Shown here: positions 27,613 to 35,976 of the stretch, piece after piece
Layout: each line of letters begins with the position of its first letter
Numbering within the stretch: the first letter of the stretch is position 1
Source: Saccharicrinis sp963665705
GTDB taxonomy: Bacteria; Bacteroidota; Bacteroidia; Bacteroidales; Marinilabiliaceae
Assembly (NCBI GenBank): GCA_963665705.1
Contig: OY762448.1
Span: forward strand, 992,001 to 1,056,000
Reading direction: 5' to 3'
DNA length: 64,000 nt
The notes under the pieces: generated by a model
Database searches by the model: none
What the model was told of the DNA's origin: nothing
What the model saw: only the letters and a program-made list of their open reading frames with translations
Position numbers and translations under genes: made by a program

Positions 27613-29005
27613 CCTGATCTATGCAATAGAAATAGAAAAAACCGAGTAAATACTTATCTTAGTTAGTATTATACAATAATAATATTTAACCCATATGGTT
27701 AATCTTCCAATTGAATATTCAGATAAGAAAGTAACTCCATTTGGAGGCATGAGTTTAATGAAACGTTTTGTTGATTCAATAGGGATACGTGATTTTCTAG
27801 ATTCATTAGACTTACCAGAAAAAGGTTCCAATAGAAGCTATGAGGCCAAGCATATTATTGAATCATTTTGGTTAAGTATTTGGACAGGAGCCTCAAGATA
27901 TATCCATGCAGACTGGCTCCGTTATGATACAACCTTACAAGATATTTTTGGTTGGGACAAGATGCCTTCTCAAAGTACCTATAGCCGCTTTTTTGGTAAG
28001 TTTTCGCAACAACGTAACACCGAAGTTTTTCCAGCTTTACAAAAATGGTTCTTTTCACAATTACAAGTTAATGATATTACCTTGGATATAGACAGTACAG
28101 TCATCACTAGATCCGGAAATCAGGAAGGAAGCGCTAAAGGATATAATCCATTAAAAAGAGGTCGAAACTCACATCACCCTCTAATGGCATTCATAAGTCA
28201 AACACGTATGGTTGCAAACGCATGGCTTCGGCCAGGAAATACTGCAGACAGCAGTAATTGCAAAGCATTTCTTCAAGAGACAATTGAAGAAATATTGTCA
28301 GCACTAAGGATTGGTTTAGTTCGTGCAGACAGTGGTTTTTATACCGAAGAAATATTGAGTTATCTCGAACAACAAAATCTCAATTATATAATTGCCACAC
28401 GGATGTATCCTAATGTCAAAAGTGAAGTGTATGGATTAGAGGATTGGATTTCAATATGTCCAGGAATAGAGGTAAATCAAATGTATTTTAAACATGAAGG
28501 AGGAAAAGTTCGAAGATATATTGTAGTTAGAAAAGAGATTGAAAAACGTCCCAAAGCCGGTGGAAAACTACTATTTGAAGATTTACCCGGTTATAGATAT
28601 AGTTGTTATGTTACCAATCTGGATCTTCCTCTTGATGTAATTTGGAACATGTATAATACACGGGCTGATTGTGAAAATAGAATCAAGGAACTAAAGCAAG
28701 ATTTTGGTTTAGAAAACTTCTGTTTAAAAGATTTTTGGGCTACAGAGGCTTCTTTTAGATTCATAATGGTAGCCTATAATATTATGAGTTTGTTCCGACA
28801 TTGCGCATTACAATCTCATAACAGAGCAACATTAGCAACGTTGAAAGTCTATTGCTTTGCATTAGGAGCATGGAGTGTAAATCATGCTAATAAAAAGGTT
28901 TTAAAGATCGCGTTAAATACAAAAAGAAGGCCCTGGCTTGATGGAATTTTTGCTAAAGTTGAGAATTTAAGCCCTCCTTTTAAATATTCTAATGCATAAA
29001 GCGGG
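27613..29005 (+). mobile_element. IS1380-family insertion sequence
   Basis: A 1393-bp element has imperfect terminal inverted repeats (left CCTGATCTATGCA, right end reading CCCGCTTTATGCA on the other strand). It is flanked by the 5-bp duplication TTGAA (27608-27612 and 29006-29010). It carries one transposase gene and lies inside RAYT copy 2, so it is younger than that copy. Confidence 0.88.
27695..28999 (+). CDS. IS1380-family DDE transposase
   Basis: The 434-aa transposase fits the IS1380 family in length and motifs. The first Asp is in TLDIDSTV, followed by the family segment GYNPLKRGRNSHHPLMAF. The second Asp is in VRADSGFY, and the Glu is in TRADCENRIKELKQDFGLENF, the Y-(2)-R-like C-terminal signature. 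The reading frame is intact and spans almost the whole element, so it is potentially active. Confidence 0.92.
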   Translation: MVNLPIEYSDKKVTPFGGMSLMKRFVDSIGIRDFLDSLDLPEKGSNRSYEAKHIIESFWLSIWTGASRYIHADWLRYDTTLQDIFGWDKMPSQSTYSRFFGKFSQQRNTEVFPALQKWFFSQLQVNDITLDIDSTVITRSGNQEGSAKGYNPLKRGRNSHHPLMAFISQTRMVANAWLRPGNTADSSNCKAFLQETIEEILSALRIGLVRADSGFYTEEILSYLEQQNLNYIIATRMYPNVKSEVYGLEDWISICPGIEVNQMYFKHEGGKVRRYIVVRKEIEKRPKAGGKLLFEDLPGYRYSCYVTNLDLPLDVIWNMYNTRADCENRIKELKQDFGLENFCLKDFWATEASFRFIMVAYNIMSLFRHCALQSHNRATLATLKVYCFALGAWSVNHANKKVLKIALNTKRRPWLDGIFAKVENLSPPFKYSNA

Positions 29006-29701
29006 TTGAATGGATAGATGTATTTACCCGCAATGAATATAAAGACATTGTTATTGACAACTTGCAATTTAATCAAAAAGAAAAAGGGATGGAGATATAT
29101 GCATGGTGTTTAATGACCAACCATGTCCATCTGGTTTTTAAGAGTACTAAAGGCATAAAACCGGCAATACTATTGGGTAATTTCAAAAGGTTTACAAGTA
29201 AAGCAATACTATCAACAATAAAAGAGAATCCAAGAGAAAGCAGAAGAGAATGGTTATTAGAACAGTTTGAGAAAGCAGGGTTAAAATCGTCCAATGTTAG
29301 TAAGTACCAATTTTGGCGACATGATAACAAACCAATTGAATTATGGAGTAATAAAGTTATAGATGAGAAAATCAATTATATTCATAATAATCCTGTAGAA
29401 GAAGGAATAGTATATAAGCCAGAAGAATATATCTATAGTAGTGCCAGAGATTATAGTGGAGAAATAGGTCTAATTGAAGGAGTTGTAGTTGTGAAGTAAA
29501 GCTATACCACGCGTGAGGACACGCGCGGCAGCGGGGTGGTAAGTCTTGTTTTTCAGCACCTTAGGTTTTGTGCCCCCGCTACCGCGCGTGTCCTCACGCG
29601 TGGTTCAATAGTAAGCATTCGGCCTACTACATCACGTAAGTATATTAATTAAAACGAGACATTCCTATTGTCTATGGAATTTATGGACAATTCCCGGTAT
29701 T

Positions 29702-30668
29702 CTATGAATTCTTCCAATTATGGGGTAAAAGGTCAGCTAAATCTAAGGAGTAGTCATTATTGTATTCAGGTATCTTTGTAAGTACATCCGTCAACCATTC
29801 TCTTGGATTTACATCTGCAGCTTTGCAGCAACCCAGCAAAGAGTATATGACAGCTGCATTTTCGGCTGCATCATGATTGCCGCAGAACAAATAGTTTTTA
29901 CGACCTAATGCCAGAGGTCTGATAGCATTTTCAGCCAGATTATTATCTATTTTATAACGACCATCAAGATGATAGCGTGACAAACGGTGGAAAATTGAGT
30001 AAGTATACGATAAGGCTCTACCCATTCTGCCTTTGGGCAATACTTTAGGATAGTGATTGACGATCCATTTTTCAAAGACGACCATAATAGGGTAAGCTAA
30101 ACGTTTACGTAGTTCCACTCGTTGTTCATCATCCAAGCCTTGTTCGTCAGCCATTGTTTCCACTTGATAGAGTTTGCCGATTTGTGCCAACGCATATTTA
30201 GCCCCGGCTTTGTCCTCGGCAAGACTTTCTTCAAATTTACGGCGTGCATGCGCCCAGCATCCCAATAATAGGACACCTTTCTTTTGCTCATAAATAGAAT
30301 AAGCTTCATACCCATCCGTTTGGATGGCTCCCTTAAAACCCTTTAATAGCTCAACCACTACTTTTTGTGCTCTGGAGCCTTTATCGTAATGAAAGAAGAC
30401 CAGGTTGTTCATCACCGATCGAACCATCCACAGGTAAGCCTTTACGGTTTTATGTTTTTCATTGTTGATTACCGGAACCGTGCTTTCATCCACCTGTATA
30501 TAATCCGATTCCATTATCACTTCACGTAAATGATAATACAAAGCACGTAGTAAATCACAGGTCCCCTGAAACCAACCATTAATGGTTGAAGCTGGTAGAT
30601 TAACGCCAATCTGTTTAAACATGGCAATCTGACGATGAAATGGTAGATGGTGTTGGTATTTATTGATC
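29702..30668 (-). pseudogene. IS66 tnpC fragment (duplicated C-terminal part)
   Basis: The last 322 codons of tnpC are identical to the full copy except Ser to Leu in the VIYSxLGCCKAADV segment. The catalytic Asp, Asp and Glu region (DYIQVDEST, IQTDGYEAY, IDNNLAENAIRPL) is included. A chance ATG from the inverted repeat of the neighbouring copy (at 30674-30676) opens the frame with MLTI, so a truncated protein of 324 aa could in principle be made, but the N-terminal DNA-binding part is missing. Confidence 0.85.
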
Positions 30669-30759
30669 GTAAGCATTCGGCCTACTACATCACGTAAGTA
30701 TATTAATTAAAACGAGACATTCCTATTGTCTATGGAATTTATGGACAATTCCCGGTATT

Positions 30760-32439
30760 CTATGAATTCTTCCAATTATGGGGTAAAAGGTCAGCTAAAT
30801 CTAAGGAGTAGTCATTATTGTATTCAGGTATCTTTGTAAGTACATCCGTCAACCATTCTCTTGGATTTACATCTGCAGCTTTGCAGCAACCCAGCGAAGA
30901 GTATATGACAGCTGCATTTTCGGCTGCATCATGATTGCCGCAGAACAAATAGTTTTTACGACCTAATGCCAGAGGTCTGATAGCATTTTCAGCCAGATTA
31001 TTATCTATTTTATAACGACCATCAAGATGATAGCGTGACAAACGGTGGAAAATTGAGTAAGTATACGATAAGGCTCTACCCATTCTGCCTTTGGGCAATA
31101 CTTTAGGATAGTGATTGACGATCCATTTTTCAAAGACGACCATAATAGGGTAAGCTAAACGTTTACGTAGTTCCACTCGTTGTTCATCATCCAAGCCTTG
31201 TTCGTCAGCCATTGTTTCCACTTGATAGAGTTTGCCGATTTGTGCCAACGCATATTTAGCCCCGGCTTTGTCCTCGGCAAGACTTTCTTCAAATTTACGG
31301 CGTGCATGCGCCCAGCATCCCAATAATAGGACACCTTTCTTTTGCTCATAAATAGAATAAGCTTCATACCCATCCGTTTGGATGGCTCCCTTAAAACCCT
31401 TTAATAGCTCAACCACTACTTTTTGTGCTCTGGAGCCTTTATCGTAATGAAAGAAGACCAGGTTGTTCATCACCGATCGAACCATCCACAGGTAAGCCTT
31501 TACGGTTTTATGTTTTTCATTGTTGATTACCGGAACCGTGCTTTCATCCACCTGTATATAATCCGATTCCATTATCACTTCACGTAAATGATAATACAAA
31601 GCACGTAGTAAATCACAGGTCCCCTGAAACCAACCATTAATGGTTGAAGCTGGTAGATTAACGCCAATCTGTTTAAACATGGCAATCTGACGATGAAATG
31701 GTAGATGGTGTTGGTATTTATTGATCAGTAACTCTGTCAAAAGCGAGGCGCCTGCATTGCTGCGTGGTAATGGCAACAGTGGAAGTGGCGCTATCTGTAC
31801 AACAGCTTTCTCCTGTTCTTGTGAGGCTGGCTTTAATGCATATTTGGAACGGATAATTCTTCGGACAAACAATTCACCGGGCTTGTGCTCTAAAACTTCG
31901 GTAATTTCCTCTCCAATGCGTACCCAGTTGTCATCAATGCCTTCCGGCTCTATTATTTCTTCCTCACGGCGTAGGTCTTCCGGCAAAGGAAGACGAACCG
32001 GTTTCTTTTTTTCTTTTTGTGGTCGTTGACGTTTATAGGACAACAACTCCTTATCCGCTTCTTTGGCGATCTCTTCTTCTTCGGGAAGAACATCCAATCC
32101 GTCAAAATCGATCTTACGCTGGTTTGGGTCAGATGGAATAAAACGTTCACTGGAAGCCTTCCAGAACTTTCGGCGATACCATGCCAATTGGTCAGTTAGT
32201 TTATTAACCAGTTCCTCTCTTTGCTGAAGCAACTCCTCCTTTTTACTGAGTAGTTCTTCTTTTTTTTGAAGAAGCTCTTTATGCTTGTTAATTTGGTCTT
32301 CCAGTTCCTTGTTTTGAGCTTTAAGAGACTCCATATAACCATTATCTGTCTGACGCAAACGTGAGAGTTCACAATACATCTCGTCACGCTCTTGTAACAA
32401 CTGTTGAATGAATGCTTCGTTATCTGAAATCTGGCTCAT
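30760..32439 (-). CDS. tnpC: IS66-family transposase TnpC
   Basis: The 559-aa DDE transposase of IS66 has a long N-terminal coiled coil (about 10-85, with KELEDQINKHKELLQKKEELL). An AWYRRKFWKASSER segment, a zinc-binding-like and linker region, then the catalytic core follow: Asp in YIQVDESTVPV, Asp in AIQTDGYEAY, and Glu in IDNNLAENAIRPLALGRKNYLFCG. It is complete, with the ending LLPHNW typical of the family. It follows tnpB by 69 bases. Confidence 0.93.
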   Translation of the reverse strand: MSQISDNEAFIQQLLQERDEMYCELSRLRQTDNGYMESLKAQNKELEDQINKHKELLQKKEELLSKKEELLQQREELVNKLTDQLAWYRRKFWKASSERFIPSDPNQRKIDFDGLDVLPEEEEIAKEADKELLSYKRQRPQKEKKKPVRLPLPEDLRREEEIIEPEGIDDNWVRIGEEITEVLEHKPGELFVRRIIRSKYALKPASQEQEKAVVQIAPLPLLPLPRSNAGASLLTELLINKYQHHLPFHRQIAMFKQIGVNLPASTINGWFQGTCDLLRALYYHLREVIMESDYIQVDESTVPVINNEKHKTVKAYLWMVRSVMNNLVFFHYDKGSRAQKVVVELLKGFKGAIQTDGYEAYSIYEQKKGVLLLGCWAHARRKFEESLAEDKAGAKYALAQIGKLYQVETMADEQGLDDEQRVELRKRLAYPIMVVFEKWIVNHYPKVLPKGRMGRALSYTYSIFHRLSRYHLDGRYKIDNNLAENAIRPLALGRKNYLFCGNHDAAENAAVIYSSLGCCKAADVNPREWLTDVLTKIPEYNNDYSLDLADLLPHNWKNS

Positions 32440-32508
32440 TTATCTCCTTCTGAATATGTCTCAAAGATACTAAATTCAAGGGTTTCAGCCAAAAAATAAG
32501 TAATGAAC

Positions 32509-32859
32509 TCAAATGCTTTTTCGACGTTTTTTCAATTGTCTTTCTATGGGTTTTACATTGCTTACAATAGCCATCAAATCTTGCCAGTCTATTGACTGCG
32601 ATGTAATATTTTGGTCGAAAGTAGGGAGCTTAAATGTACCGTTTTCTAGCTTTTTGTGATAGATAACCAAACCGCCGTGCTCCAAATGCAATATCTTCAT
32701 AATAGTCAGGTTACGATTGACAAAAATAAATACTTCGCCGTCCTGCACATTGCGCTTCATTACTGATGAAACGACACCGCTAAGCGTATAGAAACTTTTT
32801 CGCATATCAACCGGAGCTGGATAGAGGAAGTACTGCAGATTCCCGTGTAAATGAAACAT
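32509..32859 (-). CDS. tnpB: IS66 accessory protein TnpB
   Basis: The 116-aa protein of the IS66 Orf2 family shows the family pattern YFLYPAPVDMRKSFYTLSG near the N-terminus, then GEVFIFVNRNLTIMKILHLEHGGLVIYHKKLENGTF. TnpB is needed for IS66 transposition together with TnpA and TnpC. Its start is 9 bases after the tnpA stop, so the genes form an operon. Confidence 0.92.
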   Translation of the reverse strand: MFHLHGNLQYFLYPAPVDMRKSFYTLSGVVSSVMKRNVQDGEVFIFVNRNLTIMKILHLEHGGLVIYHKKLENGTFKLPTFDQNITSQSIDWQDLMAIVSNVKPIERQLKKRRKSI

Positions 32860-32868
32860 AGGTCCTGA

Positions 32869-33225
32869 TCAATAAAGGTGAATAATGGACTTGATCAGAG
32901 CAATGTCTGCATCTCCTTTTATATCCAATCTTGTACCGTTGGGAAATGTAAAAGATAAGTGGCTATCACATGTGTTTTCCTTGCAATTATTGATGACGTC
33001 TGATTGGTGTACCTTACTGTTTACAGATGAATCTTTGTTTATTGTTAATGGCACAAACCCAATGGTTGGTTCATCTTGTTCAATTAGATTCTTCCAACGA
33101 TAAAACGTGGAGACTGCGAAATCCTGGTTACTGCAAAAATCGCGAACACTAAGACCGGATTCCAAATACTCCCGGTATAACTTCCTAAAACTTGATTCGA
33201 TAATACGCATGGTTTTTTGCCTCAA
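32869..33225 (-). CDS. tnpA: IS66 accessory protein TnpA
   Basis: The 118-aa protein has an N-terminal helix-turn-helix (LYREYLESGLSVRDFCSNQDFAVSTFYRWKNLI), the usual start of IS66 TnpA, and a C-terminal strand region (LSFTFPNGTRLDIKGDADIALIKSIIHL) also typical of the family. It is the first gene after the IS left end and is followed by tnpB and tnpC. The frame is intact. Confidence 0.9.
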   Translation of the reverse strand: MRQKTMRIIESSFRKLYREYLESGLSVRDFCSNQDFAVSTFYRWKNLIEQDEPTIGFVPLTINKDSSVNSKVHQSDVINNCKENTCDSHLSFTFPNGTRLDIKGDADIALIKSIIHLY

Positions 33226-33336
33226 AAATAGGCTTGGATATGAGCACTAACAATATGTATTAGCCCGCATGGTTACGTTCAATAAAGCAAAGAGTCTTTC
33301 CTATAAGAAAATACCAACCAAATAATCCAAACTCTA

Positions 33337-33891
33337 ATGAGTAGAAATTATAAATTTTACAACCCGGAAGGTGTTTACTTTGTGAGTTTTGCAGTTGTTG
33401 AATGGATAGATGTATTTACCATCAATGAATATAAAGACATTGTTATTGACAACTTGCAATTTAATCAAAAAGAAAAAGGGATGGAGATATATGCATGGTG
33501 TTTAATGACCAACCATGTCCATCTGGTTTTTAAGAGTATTAAAGGAATAAAACAGGAAACACTATTGGGTAATTTCAAAAGGTATACAAGTAAAGCAATA
33601 CTATCAACAATAAAAGAGAATCCAAGAGAAAGCAGAAGAGAATAGTTATTAGAACAGTTTGAGAAAGCAGGGTTAAAATTGTCCAATGTTAGTAAGTACC
33701 AATTTTGGCGACATGATAACAAACCAATTGAATTATGGAGTAATAAAGTTATAGATGAGAAAATCAATTATATTCATAATAATCCTGTAGAAGAAGGAAT
33801 AGTATATAAGCCAGAAGAATATATCTATAGTAGTGCCAGAGATTATAGTGGAGAAATAGGTCTAATTGAAGGAGTTGTAGTTGTGAAGTAA
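33337..33891 (+). pseudogene. RAYT transposase copy 3, amber-truncated
   Basis: The gene is homologous to copy 1 along its full length, but Trp103 (TGG) is changed to TAG at 33643-33645. It keeps the HUH motif but ends before the catalytic Tyr segment. A few other substitutions (Ile for Arg after VFT, Gln-Glu-Thr for Pro-Ala-Ile) show that it is older than copies 1 and 2. Confidence 0.9.
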
Positions 33892-33898
33892 AGCTATA

Positions 33899-34571
33899 CC
33901 ACGCGTGAGGACACGCGTGGTTCAATAAAGCAAAGAGTCTTTCCTATAGGAAAATACCAACCAAATAATCCAAATTCTAATGAGTAGAAATTATAAATTT
34001 TACAATCCGGAAGGTGTTTACTTTGTGAGTTTTGCAGTTGTTGAATGGATAGATGTATTTACCCGCAATGAATATAAAGACATTGTAATTGACAACTTGC
34101 AATTTAATCAAAAAGAAAAAGGGATGGAGATATATGCATGGTGTTTAATGACCAACCATGTCCATCTGGTTTTTAAGAGTACTAAAGGCATAAAACCGGC
34201 AATACTATTGGGTAATTTCAAAAGGTATACAAGTAAAGCAATAATATCAACAATAAAAGAGAATCCAAGAGAAAGCAGAAGAGAATGGTTATTAGAACAG
34301 TTTGAGAAAGCAGGGTTAAAATCGTCCAATGTTAGTAAGTACCAATTTTGGCGACATGATAACAAACCAATTGAATTATGGAGTAATAAAGTTATAGATG
34401 AGAAAATCAATTATATTCATAATAATCCTGTAGAAGAAGGAATAGTATATAAGCCAGAAGAATATATCTATAGTAGTGCCAGAGATTATAGTGGAGAAAT
34501 AGGTCTAATTGAAGGAGTTGTAGTTGTGAAGTAAAGCTATACCACGCGTGAGGACACGCGCGGCAGCGGGG
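33899..34571 (+). mobile_element. RAYT element copy 4 (tandem with copy 3)
   Basis: The left end is the single hairpin at 33899-33920 shared with copy 3. The right end finishes GGCAGCGGGG at 34571 and abuts a truncated coding sequence. The arrangement element-hairpin-element suggests tandem insertion or a joint made by recombination at the palindrome. Confidence 0.82.
33980..34534 (+). CDS. RAYT transposase, copy 4
   Basis: The 184-aa Y1 transposase is intact and about 96% identical in protein to copy 1. His60 and His62 (MTNHVHLVF) and Tyr145 (INYIHNNPV) are conserved. It is one of only two intact RAYT genes in the window. Confidence 0.92.
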   Translation: MSRNYKFYNPEGVYFVSFAVVEWIDVFTRNEYKDIVIDNLQFNQKEKGMEIYAWCLMTNHVHLVFKSTKGIKPAILLGNFKRYTSKAIISTIKENPRESRREWLLEQFEKAGLKSSNVSKYQFWRHDNKPIELWSNKVIDEKINYIHNNPVEEGIVYKPEEYIYSSARDYSGEIGLIEGVVVVK

Positions 34572-34572
34572 G

Positions 34573-34680
34573 GCAAAAGCCAATATGGGTACTTATATTC
34601 CTATTTTTGGTTTAGATCAGAAAGAAGAAGTGAGAATAGGTAGTTTAAATGAATTGAAAGGCAAAGATATATGGGATTAA
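34573..34680 (+). pseudogene. C-terminal stub of an unknown protein (cassette a)
   Basis: The last 36 codons of a protein are homologous to the end of the one at 44150-44477 (AKAN, QKEEVRIG, KxIWD and stop are shared). The homology begins exactly at the RAYT right end, so the element has replaced or displaced the 5' part. Its stop (TAA in ATGGGATTAA) overlaps the start of the downstream membrane gene by 10 bases, the same as in cassette b. Confidence 0.75.
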
Positions 34681-35167
34681 AAAAACAAAAAAACAAACAT
34701 CCACTCTATAGAAAGGTAACTCACACTACCTATACAGGAATAAAAAAAATAGGTGATAAGGGGCCAAAGAGTTGGCTCCCAAAAACCATTATTTCTTTGG
34801 ATAAGTTCTTTTATAAAACTGGAAAATATGGATACTCAACAATGAATGATGAGTATATAGAAGCCCCTGCTCAAGCATGGATATTGCCTCTAGTAGGGGG
34901 GGAGTAGCTTTATTTGCAAATATTTTATTGACCTATGTGAATATCAAGAATGGAAATTTAGGAAGTGTTTTTGAATCGTCTTTATATTTATCAATTTGGG
35001 GAATTATTGTACTTTTTATCATTTATTATTTTTCTATGCCAAAAAAAGAAATTATTCTTAATCGATTAGATGGTACGATTACTTTTCCGGGTTGGATGTG
35101 GAATAAGAATATTACCATGCCTTTTGATGATATTAAGTTTTCCTATACTTCAGCGGGGGTCTCTTAA
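34671..35167 (+). pseudogene. Poly-G membrane protein paralogue a (out of frame)
   Basis: The N-terminal half, MGLKKQKNKHPLYRKVTHTTYTG..., ends at a stop right after a G7 tract (34896-34902). The next frame continues the homology (ALFANILLTYVNIKNG, then an IIVLFIIYYFSM membrane helix and KKEIILNRLDGTITFPGWMW). One extra G or a -1 shift would join them. The gene is cut at about 35160, where it runs into the remains of another gene. It is paralogous to 44468-45237 and 45257-45620. These are probably immunity-type membrane proteins because they directly overlap an upstream gene of a T6SS effector region; that role is inferred. Confidence 0.7.
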
Positions 35168-35540
35168 TAGAACCTATAAAAACAGTTTTTTAAATAAACT
35201 AAATTCTTTTGTGATCAGGTATTATGCTAAGCCTAAAATCTTGATTCTGTTTACATTTCCTGTGCTGTTGATCTGTACCATTATTCTTGTCCTTATCGGT
35301 CAGAGACCTGATAGTCTGGTAAAAGCTTACACAGATACTACGTGCTGGTGTTTTTCTCAGATGACGCATCCTGATTATCTTCCGTATGAGGGGCATTATT
35401 TATGTACTGTGGCAGCCCGTGGTAATGCAAAAATAGTTAAGCCTTTACGATTAGGGTAAGCGTCTCCACGATAGCGTATAGTTTTATGTGATAAAACTTT
35501 GAAGCTTTGTATCCTTATTTTTCACATCAAAGGATACATT

Positions 35541-35903
35541 ATGGTTTTTAATTTCACAGAGGATACACGTTTTTACTTTTTTCACGAACCCGTTGATATG
35601 CGAAAAGGAATTCATTCACTTTATCACCTGGTAAAAACTTCAGGAAATATGAATGCGCTCAATGGTGATGGTTATGTCTTCATTGGCAGGACTCGAAAAT
35701 CTATCAAGGTACTAAGATGGCAAAGAGAAGGATTTGTTCTTTATAACAAGAAACTGGAATTAGGATGTTATACACTTCCACAACAGTTAAGAGACGGTGC
35801 TTTTACTGAGCTTGAACAGGATATTTTAGACAAAATGGTAAATTGCGTAAAGCACAAAAGTAGTTCTAATGAATTACGGATAAAAGCCCAGTTAACACTC
35901 TAA
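35541..35903 (+). CDS. tnpB: IS66 accessory protein TnpB (second element)
   Basis: The 120-aa IS66 Orf2-type protein has FYFFHEPVDMRKGIHSLYHLV, GDGYVFIGRTRKSIKVLRWQREGFVLYNKKLELG and a family-typical end. The ATG at 35541 was chosen because the family start (MVFNFTEDTRFYFF) fits there and an AGGATAC-like leader precedes it. An upstream in-frame start at 35499 would lie in non-homologous sequence. Confidence 0.9.
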   Translation: MVFNFTEDTRFYFFHEPVDMRKGIHSLYHLVKTSGNMNALNGDGYVFIGRTRKSIKVLRWQREGFVLYNKKLELGCYTLPQQLRDGAFTELEQDILDKMVNCVKHKSSSNELRIKAQLTL

Positions 35904-35976
35904 TACATAGTGACAAAAGACGAAAATAGTGCGAATTTTTCATGGTAAAATCGCACTATTTTCGTATCTTTATGCC

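Larger units (their letters stand above)
27547..29499 (+). pseudogene. RAYT transposase copy 2, split by IS1380
   Basis: The first 22 codons (27547-27612) match copy 1 and the gene resumes at 29006 after the insertion. The 3' part from about 29011 to 29499 is identical in protein to copy 1. An in-frame start at 29062 could give a 145-aa fragment that keeps the HUH and Tyr motifs but lacks the N-terminal strand. It is inactivated by the insertion. Confidence 0.88.
27458..29536 (+). mobile_element. RAYT element copy 2, interrupted by an IS1380 element
   Basis: The unit has the same inverted palindromic ends as copy 1 (left CCCCGCTACCGCGCG from 27458, right end finishing GGCAGCGGGG at 29536). 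The internal sequence is nearly identical to copy 1 once the IS1380 element (27613-29005) is removed. A run of nine C precedes the left end. Confidence 0.85.
29611..33276 (-). mobile_element. IS66 composite with partial internal duplication
   Basis: The block is flanked by the 8-bp target duplication GTTCAATA (29603-29610 and 33277-33284), typical of IS66. The ends are GTAAGCATTCGGCCTACTAC (29611) and, on the opposite strand, GTAACCATGCGGGCTAATAC (33276 inward). It contains a 1058-bp copy of the tnpC-side end (29611-30668) followed directly by a complete IS66 (30669-33276). The two share all but about one base over 1058 bp. See the findings for the likely origin. Confidence 0.85.
29574..33920 (+). 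mobile_element. RAYT element copy 3, interrupted by an IS66 composite
   Basis: The left palindromic end begins at 29574 (CCCCGCTACCGCGCG). The element is cut at 29610 by the IS66 block and resumes at 33277. It ends in the hairpin at 33899-33920, which also serves as the left end of copy 4. The leader between hairpin and gene (AATAAAGCAAAGAGTCTTTCC) is the same as in the other copies. Confidence 0.8.

Noticed and set aside
31721..32029. 102-aa plus-strand frame in the IS66 element
   Set aside because: It is antisense to the well-supported tnpC gene.
34877..35167. Independent gene starting at 34877 (MDIASSRGG...)
   Set aside because: It is the frame-shifted second half of the poly-G paralogue a; its first residues are out-of-frame reading before the G tract.
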